DNA of 64,000 bases, from the NCBI RefSeq assembly GCF_001595645.1, contig NZ_LNKT01000002.1, positions 1 to 64,000 of the forward strand, given 5' to 3'. Below are positions 1-7,697 of the stretch, one piece after another. A program made the translations under genes and the position numbers. The notes under the pieces were generated by a model. That model was not told the origin of the DNA, searched no databases, and saw nothing but the letters and a program-made list of their open reading frames with translations. The first letter of the stretch is position 1; every line of letters begins with the position of its first letter. This DNA comes from Sulfurovum riftiae (GTDB lineage: Bacteria; Campylobacterota; Campylobacteria; Campylobacterales; Sulfurovaceae).

Positions 1-48
1 AACAGCAAGGATTGTTCTAAGGTATAATACAGAAGAGAGGTCATCACC

Positions 49-121
49 CTGGCACCTTGAAGGTGGCAGGCATAGTATCCTCTTCCAGAGGTTACGAAAA
101 CCTGCCCCTTTGGGGTAGGTT
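49..121 (+). repeat. Three left-end hairpins before the transposase
   Basis: Three palindromes lie between the window start and the transposase. 49-69 pairs CTGGCACCTT with AAGGTGGCAG around one G:G mismatch. 79-91 is CCTCT-TCC-AGAGG. 99-121 is AACCTGCCCC-TTT-GGGGTAGGTT with one wobble pair. In IS200-type elements left-end hairpins serve as the transposase recognition site and, as RNA, as a terminator or translation brake; which one does which here is inference. Confidence 0.6.
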
Positions 122-160
122 ATTTATCTTCTACAAATATCCAAGAAGTTAGAATAAAGA

Positions 161-586
161 ATGCGAAGTGGGAATCATACAATCAGTCAATTGCAAGTCC
201 ATGTTGTTTGGGTAACGAAGTATCGATATCATGTACTCAAAGGTGATGTACAAAAAAGATGTAGAGATCTCATTATTCAAGTGTGTGATGCTGAAGATAT
301 TCGGATACTAAAAGGAGTGGTAAGTAAAGACCATGTCCATATGCATATCGAATATCCACCAAGCCTGTCAGTGAGTGATATTGTTAAAAAACTCAAAGGA
401 CGGACATCGAGAAAACTACAGATGGAGTTCAAAGAGTTGTCCAAACGATATTGGGGGAAACATTTTTGGGCAATAGGGTATGGTGTGTGGAGTACGGGGA
501 ATGTGACACAGGATATGGTGGATGAATACCTTGAACACCACAGAAACCCATCAAATAAAGATATGGGGACAATGATCCTGGAATAA
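161..586 (+). CDS. tnpA: IS200/IS605-family transposase TnpA (Y1 HUH)
   Basis: A 141-residue single-strand DNA transposase that would excise and insert the element by a covalent tyrosine-DNA intermediate. The HUH metal-binding motif is at His58-Val59-His60 (context DHVHMHIEYPP) and the likely nucleophile is Tyr123 in MVDEYLEHH. The early WVTKYRY block is typical of the family. Length is normal (130-155) and the frame is open, so the enzyme may be active. The ribosome site before the ATG is weak (AAGAAG 15-20 bases upstream), which fits the known low translation of IS200 transposases. RAYT-type domestication is the main alternative. Confidence 0.92.
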   Translation: MRSGNHTISQLQVHVVWVTKYRYHVLKGDVQKRCRDLIIQVCDAEDIRILKGVVSKDHVHMHIEYPPSLSVSDIVKKLKGRTSRKLQMEFKELSKRYWGKHFWAIGYGVWSTGNVTQDMVDEYLEHHRNPSNKDMGTMILE

Positions 587-615
587 GCAAAAGCAGAGCC
601 ATTGCGTAGCGTAGC

Positions 616-662
616 CCGGACTTTCAGTCCGGAACAGAAACCTCTGGACTTTCAGTCCAGAG
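616..662 (+). repeat. Two tandem hairpins sharing one core, downstream of tnpA
   Basis: 616-632 is CCGGACT-TTC-AGTCCGG and 642-662 is a perfect 9-bp stem with loop TTC around the same core GGACTTTCAGTCC. Two unequal palindromes with one core, 9 bases apart, resemble a REP doublet or the right end of an IS200/IS605 element. The second ends 4 bases before the stop codon of the leftward thioredoxin-like gene, so it could also end that transcript. Confidence 0.6.
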
Positions 663-666
663 TGGT

Positions 667-1089
667 TTAGTTGTAGAGTTCATCACGTGTTTTAAGCGAT
701 TCTCTCAGATCGTTCAGAAAACATTTCTTTCCGACGAAACCGACATTCTCGTACACACTTTTTTGTGAACTGTAGTCAATATAGAAGATAGAGGGGAAGA
801 AATTTTCTTTAAATTCACTTGGGAAGTTATCGTTCCTGTCAATGATCAGTGTCACATAGTTCTTCAACTCATCCTTCACTTCCGGGTCTGCCATGGTCAT
901 ATTCACCAGCTTGTCACACCATCTGCAATCTTTTTTCACGATGACCATGACCAGCATTTTCTTCTCGCTGCGGGCTTTGACCATCGCTGTAGAAAAATTG
1001 TTTTCAACACCCATATTCATGGCAGCTTCTTTGGCATCTGTTGCGAACAGAGTACAAACGAACAGTACCGATATCAAAAACAGTTTCAA
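667..1089 (-). CDS. Periplasmic thioredoxin-fold protein (CxxC)
   Basis: A 140-residue secreted thioredoxin-like protein. Residues 1-19 form a signal peptide ending in an FATDA-type cleavage region. The mature part has the redox motif Cys55-Arg-Trp-Cys58 and a probable cis-proline at Pro99 (NFFPS), the layout of the Thioredoxin_7/DUF255-like family. Expected role: thiol-disulfide exchange or a specific reductase in the periplasm; the substrate is unknown. The start codon is TTG, supported by AGGAG six bases upstream; no in-frame ATG fits better. It stands alone, with a possible TATTAT -10 near 1120, and its 3' end abuts the IS hairpins. Confidence 0.8.
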   Translation of the reverse strand: MKLFLISVLFVCTLFATDAKEAAMNMGVENNFSTAMVKARSEKKMLVMVIVKKDCRWCDKLVNMTMADPEVKDELKNYVTLIIDRNDNFPSEFKENFFPSIFYIDYSSQKSVYENVGFVGKKCFLNDLRESLKTRDELYN

Positions 1090-1201
1090 ATCATCTCCTA
1101 TTTATAGACAAATATCATCCAATATAATACCTTAAAATGCTGTAAATCATTAATATAAAAGTGATAGAATACAACTGTTATATAAATCATAAGGAACATA
1201 A

Positions 1202-1411
1202 ATGGCACCACAGGACAGAGAGATAGAACAATTACGCAATGAGATAAGAAAGGAAGTACGGGCTGTTTTCAAGGCGAACATGAAGATCTTCGACTGGGAT
1301 ATCCCTGAAAATGATGACAGAAAATCTGCAGAAATGATCATCGGGGTCATGCAGGAAGCAATGGACGAACTCAAACAAGAGATCACAGACGGCAAATACG
1401 ACCAATATTAA
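1202..1411 (+). CDS. Small acidic hypothetical protein (69 aa)
   Basis: First of three tiny genes that run into an APC permease. The protein is soluble, charged and predicted helical, with EIRKEVRAVFKANMKIFDWDIPEN in the first half and an amphipathic QEAMDELKQEI helix near the end. No known domain recognised. AAGGAACATAA precedes the ATG and gives good start support. The next gene begins 19 bases after its stop, so co-transcription is likely. The 207-residue frame on the other strand is a shadow covering three independently supported genes. Confidence 0.7.
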   Translation: MAPQDREIEQLRNEIRKEVRAVFKANMKIFDWDIPENDDRKSAEMIIGVMQEAMDELKQEITDGKYDQY

Positions 1412-1430
1412 CATAAAAGGAAAATCTACA

Positions 1431-1637
1431 ATGAGTGAAAGCAATCTGAAACACCTGGAAAGAATCAAAGAAAATATCGATAAATCGAATGAATTGAGCG
1501 AAAAGGAAAAAAGCAACTCCATGAAACACATTGAGGAGTGGTATGCAGAGGATAGAGCCTGGGGTACTTTTCTCAATGAACTTGCTGAGATCTCACCCAA
1601 GATCAAGACCATTCTTGCCGACCTGGGATTGATCTGA
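1431..1637 (+). CDS. Small hypothetical protein, paralogue of the gene at 57970-58164
   Basis: A 68-residue soluble helical protein. It aligns end to end with the 64-residue product at 57970-58164: both have an IxKS(N/D)xxS start, a helix with EW..ED.A in the middle, and the terminus PxIxxI(L/F)A(D/E)(L/M)GL(I/V). This second copy in an unrelated context supports it being a real conserved family. Function not recognised. AAGGAAAATCTACA precedes the ATG. Its TGA overlaps the next ATG (TGATG), so translation of the two is coupled. Confidence 0.78.
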   Translation: MSESNLKHLERIKENIDKSNELSEKEKSNSMKHIEEWYAEDRAWGTFLNELAEISPKIKTILADLGLI

Positions 1638-1861
1638 TGATGGAGTTCATGAAAAAGGCCATGGACTGGGTGCTTGAAAAAGAGCAGGATGCAGCAAAGA
1701 ACTGCCATGCAAAACCCGAAGATATAGAAAAACAGATCAAAATGATCGAAGAAAAAAAAGAAGCTCTGGAAAAGAGATGCAAAGAAGATATCGGTGAGCT
1801 TGAACATATATTGAATCGTCTGCATACCATTAAAGCCCAAAGCCTGAAGTGCCATCTATAG
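1637..1861 (+). CDS. Small coiled-coil hypothetical protein (74 aa)
   Basis: Charged protein with a long heptad-like helix (about residues 25-65, EDIEKQIKMIEEKKEALEKR) expected to form a coiled coil. It begins MMEFMKKAMDWVLEKE and holds two cysteines (Cys23 and Cys48) plus Cys72 near the end. No family recognised. The ATG overlaps the stop of the previous gene, and the APC permease starts 10 bases after its stop, so it is probably the third gene of a four-gene transcript. A partner or regulator of the permease is possible but only inferred from position. Confidence 0.72.
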   Translation: MMEFMKKAMDWVLEKEQDAAKNCHAKPEDIEKQIKMIEEKKEALEKRCKEDIGELEHILNRLHTIKAQSLKCHL

Positions 1862-1871
1862 GCCTAAACAA

Positions 1872-3188
1872 ATGAGTCAGAAGAAGATCGGCTTCATCGA
1901 AGCGTTCAGCATCGGTGTAGGCGGGATGGTAGGCGGTGGTATCTTTGCCGTACTGGGGCTTACCATCGACCTTGCCAAAGGTGCCGCACCTATTGCTTTT
2001 CTTGTGGCAGGCTTCATCGCCCTTGTCACAGCCTACTCCTACGTCAAACTCTCCCTGCGTTACCCCAGTGAAGGCGGAAGCATAGAGTTTATCGTGCAGG
2101 CCTTTGGTAACGGGCTATTCTCTTCCATCATCAATAACCTGCTGCTTATCTCCTATGTGATTATGCTGGCACTCTATGCCTATGCTTTTGGAAGCTACGG
2201 TTCTGCCCTGATACTGGGGACGGATGTGGAATGGCTTCACAAAACACTTGCGGTAGGGGTGATACTGGTCTTTATGTTCATCAATCTGCTCGGTGCGTTC
2301 CTGACAGGACGTGCCGAGGACCTGATGGTCTTTGCAAAGCTTGCCATACTGGCGGTCTTCGCAGCAGTAGGTACCGCTTCCATAAATATGGCACATATGG
2401 CACCGCAGGAGTGGATGCCTCTGCCCTCTGTTGTAACAGGTGGACTTATCATCTTTCTTGCCTATGAAGGATTCGAGCTCATTGCCAACACGGCACGTGA
2501 CATCAAAGATCCGGAGAAGACACTTCCGAGAGCTTACTATTCTGCTGTGATATTTGTGATCATTCTTTATGTCTGGATCGCTATGGTCACTGTGGGGAAC
2601 CTCTCATTTGAAGCAGCCAAAAATGCACAGGACTATGTACTTGCAGAGGCTGCGGAACCTTTCTTCGGAAAGACCGGATTCATCATCATAGGTATTGCCG
2701 CCCTGCTCTCGACAGCATCTGCCATCAATGCCACACTTTATGGTGGCGGGCGTACAAGCTATCTGATCGCACGTTATGGTGAGCTGCCGGGAAGGTTTGA
2801 GAACAAATTCAAGAACGGCTATGAGGGAATGATTATCATTGCACTGCTGGGAGTCATTTTCGCCACTTCATTTAACCTCGATAACATTTCGGTAGCAGGA
2901 AGTCTCGGTTTTCTTATCGTCTTTTCTCTGGTGAATTATGCCAACTTCAAACTCTACAAAGAAACAGGAGGCAATCGTTTGATCTCAGGCGGGGGAACAC
3001 TGCTTGGCCTGACAGCTACAGGAGTACTCATCGGCCACAATCTGATCCACTCCCCCAAATCGCTTATTACAAGCGGTATCGTTATTTTGGCAGTATCTGT
3101 TTTCAGTTTTACCTATTACCATCTCAAAGAAAAAAGACTTTCTCTCTATATGGATAAGGATCTTGAAAAAGATGAGCTGCACAACTAA
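1872..3188 (+). CDS. APC-family amino acid permease
   Basis: A 438-residue inner-membrane transporter of the amino acid-polyamine-organocation superfamily with about 12 membrane segments. The family's unwound first helix motif is seen as GVGGMVGGGIFAVLG (about residues 16-30), and helix 6 carries FLAYEGFELIANTA, the substrate-contact region. Substrate cannot be told. Ends with a charged cytosolic tail (KEKRLSLYMDKDLEKDELHN). It is the last gene after three tiny genes and converges on the mtfA-like gene with a 12-base gap. A paralogue lies at 5149-6501 on the other strand. Confidence 0.9.
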   Translation: MSQKKIGFIEAFSIGVGGMVGGGIFAVLGLTIDLAKGAAPIAFLVAGFIALVTAYSYVKLSLRYPSEGGSIEFIVQAFGNGLFSSIINNLLLISYVIMLALYAYAFGSYGSALILGTDVEWLHKTLAVGVILVFMFINLLGAFLTGRAEDLMVFAKLAILAVFAAVGTASINMAHMAPQEWMPLPSVVTGGLIIFLAYEGFELIANTARDIKDPEKTLPRAYYSAVIFVIILYVWIAMVTVGNLSFEAAKNAQDYVLAEAAEPFFGKTGFIIIGIAALLSTASAINATLYGGGRTSYLIARYGELPGRFENKFKNGYEGMIIIALLGVIFATSFNLDNISVAGSLGFLIVFSLVNYANFKLYKETGGNRLISGGGTLLGLTATGVLIGHNLIHSPKSLITSGIVILAVSVFSFTYYHLKEKRLSLYMDKDLEKDELHN

Positions 3189-3200
3189 ACGCAATTTTTA

Positions 3201-4031
3201 TCAGTATTGTGCAGGATCGGTTCTGTAAAAGTCTTTCAAGGCATTGTAAAGGTCTGGAAATTTCTCTTTCAGGCTTTTGGGAGATTCGAAGAACCGTTCG
3301 GTAAGGACAGCAAAGAATTCCGCTTCATTGGTTGCCGCATACTCTCCGATGAATTTATAGTCTCCCCAATCCCTGTTCTTCAGGGCAATACCATTGAGCT
3401 TCTGAAACTCACTATAGAGCACATTGGTCCATTCATGATATTTGGAACGCTCCAGCGGGGGAACACCGTCTATCTCTCCATCCATAAAATCGATCTCATG
3501 GGCGAATTCATGGACAATGACATTCTCTTTTCTGGGGTGATAGGCCTCCCGTTTGGCGTCATGCCAAATGATGACCACTGTATCGTTGGCCGACTGCCCG
3601 GCTATAAGGAACTGCTCCTTGGAAAAGATACCGCCATTGTTCTGAACCCTGTCGATGACCACAGGCTGGTTGTAGATGATAATGGTCTGAAGATTGTCAT
3701 AACAGTTCTCTGTCTCTATATGCAGCAGAAGCAGGCAGGCATAGAAAGCGATGATGACCTTCATCTCTTCGGTCACATCAAGCTTGACACCGGTAAAGGT
3801 TTTGGTATGAATAAAACGCAGAATGGAACGTTCGATACGCTCTCTCTCCCCAGCGGAAAGATGCCGGTACTGGGGAAGGTGTTTGAGATGGGAACGCTGT
3901 TCTTCACTGAAAGGCAATGATGCGATCCACTGCAGTTTCTTCTTTTTTCGATAGGCCCGAATAAACCAGAAAACTATGACTGCCGATCCCACGGCAGTGA
4001 TGAATACAAGCAGGTGAAGATAATACTCCAT
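3201..4031 (-). CDS. mtfA: MtfA-type zinc metallopeptidase, membrane anchored
   Basis: A 276-residue zinc peptidase related to MtfA (Mlc titration factor A). One N-terminal membrane helix (about residues 5-26) precedes a basic stretch and the peptidase domain. Zinc site HEFAHEID: His174, Glu175, His178. In enterobacteria MtfA binds the repressor Mlc; no Mlc is in this window, so the biological substrate is open. The E. coli protein lacks a long membrane anchor, a difference common in other phyla. Last gene of the leftward HdeD-APC-EI24 operon, 4 bases after the EI24 gene. Confidence 0.88.
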   Translation of the reverse strand: MEYYLHLLVFITAVGSAVIVFWFIRAYRKKKKLQWIASLPFSEEQRSHLKHLPQYRHLSAGERERIERSILRFIHTKTFTGVKLDVTEEMKVIIAFYACLLLLHIETENCYDNLQTIIIYNQPVVIDRVQNNGGIFSKEQFLIAGQSANDTVVIIWHDAKREAYHPRKENVIVHEFAHEIDFMDGEIDGVPPLERSKYHEWTNVLYSEFQKLNGIALKNRDWGDYKFIGEYAATNEAEFFAVLTERFFESPKSLKEKFPDLYNALKDFYRTDPAQY

Positions 4032-4035
4032 CTAT

Positions 4036-4956
4036 CTATTGCTGTTTCTGGATGCTTTTGAGATAGTGGAACATCGATATCTCACCAAAATAGGGACCGA
4101 AAAGATGCAGCACAGGTATAAAGTTGAACAGGGCTGTCACCAGGCTGATGAACCAGAGTGCCACTCTGTGTTCTTTGAGTGCTTCTTTATCCACTTTTTC
4201 ATAACTCAGTGCAGCTGCATCATAAGTAATGGTGTCTTTGATCAGCCATATCCAGAGTGCGATCTGGACAAAGATATTGAGCAGCGGTATGAACAGAAGC
4301 GGCAGTGCTATCGCAGAGACAAAAAGAAAGATAAAACTGTCTTTAATGGTGTAACCCACTACACGGAATACATGGTCACGCACAACATCATCTTCTTTGA
4401 AGTGTCTCTCTTCTACTGAAACAAGAAGCGGTTCACTGAAAATACTGGCAACAAAAAGCAGTGTCACGATAATGGCATTGTAGATCAGATAAAAACCAAT
4501 AAGAAAAGCCACACCTTTCTCAATGGTCTCAAACGGAAGCCAGGTAAGCAGTTTAAGGAACTGGTGATAGATGTAGTCACCCTTGAAATACCATACAACT
4601 GCCCAGAAGATCGCTGACCCGCCTGCAACGATAAGCGAGAAAGAGGTGTACTTCTCTTTGGAGACGGACCGCAGAATGATATTGCCGAAAAAGGCAAAGA
4701 TCAGGGCGAAGGTAAGCAGTACTACCTGCAGCCACAGGAAGGTGGAGAGCATCCACGCCCCGTTTGAACGGACCATGGAGAAAGGCACCAGTTCAAGGAT
4801 ACGGCTGCTGATAGATACAAGACTGTCCCAGAAATAGAACCCCACCCCTATCCATACAGCAGTGACCAGGAAGCCACTTACCAGTGCATAGAGCATGGTA
4901 TTCCAGTTGAGGATCTCCCTGAAGCCGAAAACAACAGCTTTCATCGCATTTTTCAT
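4036..4956 (-). CDS. EI24/CysZ-like integral membrane protein
   Basis: A 306-residue membrane protein with six or so hydrophobic segments, of the EI24 domain family that includes CysZ. The family pattern is visible in FFGNIILRSVSKEKY early and YDAAALSYEKVD...HRVALWFISLVTALFNFIPVLHLFGP late (the F-N-P-V box). CysZ moves sulfate, but the residues seen do not prove that here. The start ATG sits 11 bases after the stop of the 59-residue membrane protein, and the next gene, mtfA-like, begins 4 bases downstream. Confidence 0.8.
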   Translation of the reverse strand: MKNAMKAVVFGFREILNWNTMLYALVSGFLVTAVWIGVGFYFWDSLVSISSRILELVPFSMVRSNGAWMLSTFLWLQVVLLTFALIFAFFGNIILRSVSKEKYTSFSLIVAGGSAIFWAVVWYFKGDYIYHQFLKLLTWLPFETIEKGVAFLIGFYLIYNAIIVTLLFVASIFSEPLLVSVEERHFKEDDVVRDHVFRVVGYTIKDSFIFLFVSAIALPLLFIPLLNIFVQIALWIWLIKDTITYDAAALSYEKVDKEALKEHRVALWFISLVTALFNFIPVLHLFGPYFGEISMFHYLKSIQKQQ

Positions 4957-4967
4957 ACTATTCCTTT

Positions 4968-5147
4968 TTATATTCTGAACATGAAGAGGTTAAAAACGCC
5001 ACCGAATATCGTTGACATCAGTGACAAAAACCCAAATATCACTATCATGGCCGGTATCGATGCCAATGCCAGCTTTATTAATAATACCACTAAATCCATA
5101 AAAGGTATATCAATTCCGTTGATAATGACTTTTTTTTCATCATCCAT
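4968..5147 (-). CDS. Small membrane protein (59 aa) between APC and EI24 genes
   Basis: An open frame of 59 codons plus stop on the minus strand fills the gap between two operon genes. It starts with MDDEKKVIINGIDIPFMDL, then one or two hydrophobic segments (about residues 19-41 and 43-57) and ends FNLFMFRI. GGAGAATAAC directly precedes the ATG, with the AGGAG overlapping the stop region of the APC permease. The polar head, good ribosome site and exact fit make it credible as a real gene. No family recognised. It could be a small subunit or regulator of a membrane neighbour; that is inference from position. Confidence 0.72.
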   Translation of the reverse strand: MDDEKKVIINGIDIPFMDLVVLLIKLALASIPAMIVIFGFLSLMSTIFGGVFNLFMFRI

Positions 5148-5148
5148 G

Positions 5149-6501
5149 TTATTCTCCTCTCATTTTTTTGAATTTTTTTTCAATATTGTTTTCAAGTTTT
5201 GCCAGCAGCTGGACATCTGTCTGTACCCTTATCACTCTTTTTGTGGCCAGACGCAGGATGATCTCAATAGCGAACGCTGCTATGAAAGCTCCGAAGAGAT
5301 AGAGTGCTATCAGAGGCATACCTGTAGTCGCGGTATGATACAGTGTCAAACCGGCAATACCAAACATACTCAATGCTGAAAAGAGTACAAGATAGAAGTT
5401 CGCACCCGTCTCTTTTATACGCAACAGGTGCCCTACATGTGCCAGCCCCTGTATGACAAGCACCACCAATGCCGCGATCGTAGTAACCTGTGAAAGATTT
5501 AAAAAGAGGATCATCGGTATGATCAAGGCCCCGCTGATGATCAATCCTTCAAAAGAGTTGTGTACATTGTAAATATAGGCTTTGGGAAGGTTACCCTCTT
5601 TTGCCAGAGTATACCCGATCTCCGTAGCTGCATAGAGTGTGGCATTGATGGCTGAAGCCGTTGCCAACAGTGCTGTAGCAGCCATGACCTTGAAGCCAAT
5701 ATGACCAAAAATGGGTTCCGCTGCCTGTGCAAGTGCATAATCTTTGGCTTTGATAACTTCAGAGAGCGGAAGGTTTCCCAAAACAGCGATACTTGTAACA
5801 ATATACAATACCCCTACCAAAAGGATCGTGATCACCATAGCTTTGAGCATCGTATGGAGCGGATCTTTCATATCTTCGACCGTGTTGGTGATGACACTGA
5901 AGCCCTGATAGGCAAAGAAGGTAAGCCCTACAGCAAAGAACATGCTGTTCATCGATGGCATATCTGCACCGCTGAGCAGTTTTGGGTCGATGTAGAAAAG
6001 AGCCACACCTGCAAACAGGACCAGTACGGTCAGCTTGACTGCAACGATGAAACTCTCCGATCTTGCGACAAGGGAAGCCCCGACAAGATTGATGAGAATG
6101 AAAGCGCCTACCACGCCAAGGGCAAAAAGATCTTCACTTCCGCTACCGCCATGCATGAAAGTACCTGCATAGGCACCAAAAGATTTGGCGACAGCCGCAA
6201 TGGCGATGAGTTGTGAGAAATAGAAAAGTACACCGGCACTTCCGGAGAAAACACCTTCTCCAAAACTCTGCACCAGATACTCCACGATACCTCCTCTTGA
6301 GGGGTAGGTGATCGCCAGTTTGGCCAGCGAATAACCACTCAAGAGTGCTGCAACACCTCCAAATACAAAAGAGAGCCAGACTAGATTGCCGGCAATGGCA
6401 CCTGCCTGGCCGATAACGATGAATATCCCTGCCCCCACCATAGAGCCGATACCAAGAAAAACTGCGGACCAGAGTCCGAAAGCTTTTTTAGTTTCGTTCA
6501 T
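5149..6501 (-). CDS. APC-family amino acid permease (second copy)
   Basis: A 450-residue transporter, clearly homologous to the permease at 1872-3188. Shared landmarks are SMVGAGIFIVIG in helix 1, FFAYQGFSVITNTVEDMKDP in helix 6 with the following loop, and LLATASAINATLY in helix 8. About 12 membrane segments and a basic C-terminal tail. Substrate unknown. The ATG lies 14 bases inside the end of the HdeD-like gene, and the 59-residue membrane protein follows directly, so it sits in the middle of a coupled operon. Confidence 0.9.
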   Translation of the reverse strand: MNETKKAFGLWSAVFLGIGSMVGAGIFIVIGQAGAIAGNLVWLSFVFGGVAALLSGYSLAKLAITYPSRGGIVEYLVQSFGEGVFSGSAGVLFYFSQLIAIAAVAKSFGAYAGTFMHGGSGSEDLFALGVVGAFILINLVGASLVARSESFIVAVKLTVLVLFAGVALFYIDPKLLSGADMPSMNSMFFAVGLTFFAYQGFSVITNTVEDMKDPLHTMLKAMVITILLVGVLYIVTSIAVLGNLPLSEVIKAKDYALAQAAEPIFGHIGFKVMAATALLATASAINATLYAATEIGYTLAKEGNLPKAYIYNVHNSFEGLIISGALIIPMILFLNLSQVTTIAALVVLVIQGLAHVGHLLRIKETGANFYLVLFSALSMFGIAGLTLYHTATTGMPLIALYLFGAFIAAFAIEIILRLATKRVIRVQTDVQLLAKLENNIEKKFKKMRGE

Positions 6502-7045
6502 TATTCTCTATTTTATCAAATAAATTCGCACCCATTACAAGAGCCAGTCCGTCAAAGAAGAGGCTGAATCCTACCAGGAGGCCGATCAGTACGATGGAGG
6601 TCTGTGGCCAGCCGATAACAAAGATCATAGCCATAAGCAGCGAGAGTACGGCATTGATCGCCCAGATACCCCACCCTTTGTTCGGGTAGAAAGAGGAAGC
6701 AAGGGCAAATCCACTGAAAGCATCCATAAAAAAGTAGATGGAGAAAAGCAGTCCAAGCGTAGCGATACCGCCGGCAGGGTTGACCAGCATATAGATACCT
6801 ACCCCAAGGAAGATGAGACTCTTCAGCCACCCTCTCCAGTCACCGGCATCACTTTTATAGGTGAAATACCCTACCAGGAACGCACTCATCAGAAGCATCC
6901 ATGCCACAAAGACCACAGTTGTCAACGATGCCGCTACCGGGAACAGGGCTCCCAGAAATCCGATGACCATCAAAATGACCCCTACGGTCTTTGCATTTTT
7001 TTTGAACACTTCAAGCTGTTCTATCTCTTTGGGTACTTTCCACAT
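6488..7045 (-). CDS. HdeD/DUF308-family membrane protein
   Basis: A 185-residue protein with six hydrophobic helices in two repeats of three, matching the HdeD (DUF308) family linked to acid and stress resistance in enterobacteria; the mechanism is unknown. I take ATG at 7045 (MWKVPKEIEQ) because AAGGATAACGTA precedes it, not the longer frame from 7108 that has no ribosome site. It is the first gene of the leftward operon with the APC permease, overlapping it by 14 bases. Confidence 0.85.
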   Translation of the reverse strand: MWKVPKEIEQLEVFKKNAKTVGVILMVIGFLGALFPVAASLTTVVFVAWMLLMSAFLVGYFTYKSDAGDWRGWLKSLIFLGVGIYMLVNPAGGIATLGLLFSIYFFMDAFSGFALASSFYPNKGWGIWAINAVLSLLMAMIFVIGWPQTSIVLIGLLVGFSLFFDGLALVMGANLFDKIENNERN

Positions 7046-7206
7046 TACGTTATCCTTTATATTACTGAACTTGATTACCCTGCCATTATAGGACTCAATG
7101 TTTAACATAAAGTAAATATTTTAAAAATAACTAATTATTATAAATAATCCTGCAAGTAAAAATAGATTATGATTAGGGTATTGAAAAGTATGGAAAAGGA
7201 TAATGT

Positions 7207-7626
7207 ATGATGAAATATGTGCTGATGGTTATTGTCGCATTTGTACTGTGGCTTACTGCGCCGCTTTGGATGGTCAACCACTCCACGGGCCCTGTAGAGA
7301 CCGAAATAGACCAGTACATTGAAAAGCAAAAGAAAGAGGTATCGAAACTTTCGAAGAAAGAACAGGAAGCACTGCGTAAGTATGTGGAGAAATTCGGTGA
7401 AAAGCCGAAGATCCGATACAGTACGGGTACACCGATCCTCGTACAGAACTATTGGAAAAAGCACTTCAAACACCCTGAAGCCATTGTGGAACTTCGATGT
7501 ACCCCTCTTGAACGGACAGACAAAGGGTGGATGACCGTCTGTGATTACCGTGCCAAAGAGGATTCTGCGGGCTTGAGCATCTACCAGGATGTCTACTACA
7601 TCAACAAAGGGATCGTCAGTAAATAA
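7207..7626 (+). CDS. Membrane-anchored hypothetical protein
   Basis: A 139-residue protein with one N-terminal membrane helix or uncleaved signal (about residues 4-22, MKYVLMVIVAFVLWLTAPLW), a charged coiled-coil stretch (about 37-62) and a compact C-terminal part with two cysteines (RCTPLE and VCDYRAK). The C-terminus should be periplasmic, where the cysteines could form a disulfide. No family recognised. GGATAATGT precedes the start; ATG at 7210 is an equal candidate. Monocistronic by spacing. Confidence 0.65.
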   Translation: MMKYVLMVIVAFVLWLTAPLWMVNHSTGPVETEIDQYIEKQKKEVSKLSKKEQEALRKYVEKFGEKPKIRYSTGTPILVQNYWKKHFKHPEAIVELRCTPLERTDKGWMTVCDYRAKEDSAGLSIYQDVYYINKGIVSK

Positions 7627-7645
7627 TATGACAATATGACATATT
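7625..7645. promoter_or_regulatory. Degenerate palindromic operator upstream of 7698 gene
   Basis: This 21-bp site matches the perfect palindrome at 31751-31771 at 19 of 21 positions (ATATGACAATATGACATAT here against ATATGACAATTTGTCATAT there). It also reads as a tandem ATATGACA repeat. It is centred about 40 bases upstream of a possible -10 (TATACT, 7666-7671), a spacing typical of activators of the Crp/Fnr type, although the sequence is not a classic FNR site. Confidence 0.45.
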
Positions 7646-7697
7646 TTCTTTTTTCAGATGCATAATATACTATCATAAAGAAAAAACGGAGAAAGCC

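Larger units (their letters stand above)
49..662 (+). mobile_element. IS200/IS605-type single-gene element (or RAYT-like) with hairpin ends
   Basis: One HUH transposase gene is flanked on both sides by strong short hairpins: three upstream (49-69, 79-91, 99-121) and two downstream (616-632, 642-662). Subterminal hairpins in place of terminal inverted repeats, and no target-site duplication, are the known signature of IS200/IS605 elements, which move as single-stranded DNA. There is no tnpB or iscB partner. The exact ends cannot be fixed from one copy. The repeated core GGACTTTCAGTCC of the two downstream hairpins also fits a domesticated REP-associated transposase (RAYT). Confidence 0.6.

Noticed and set aside
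1232-1855. 207-residue open frame on the minus strand
   Set aside because: It lies opposite three plus-strand genes that each have ribosome sites, and one of those has a paralogue elsewhere. The minus product is Phe/Leu-rich in the way expected of antisense to Lys/Glu codons.
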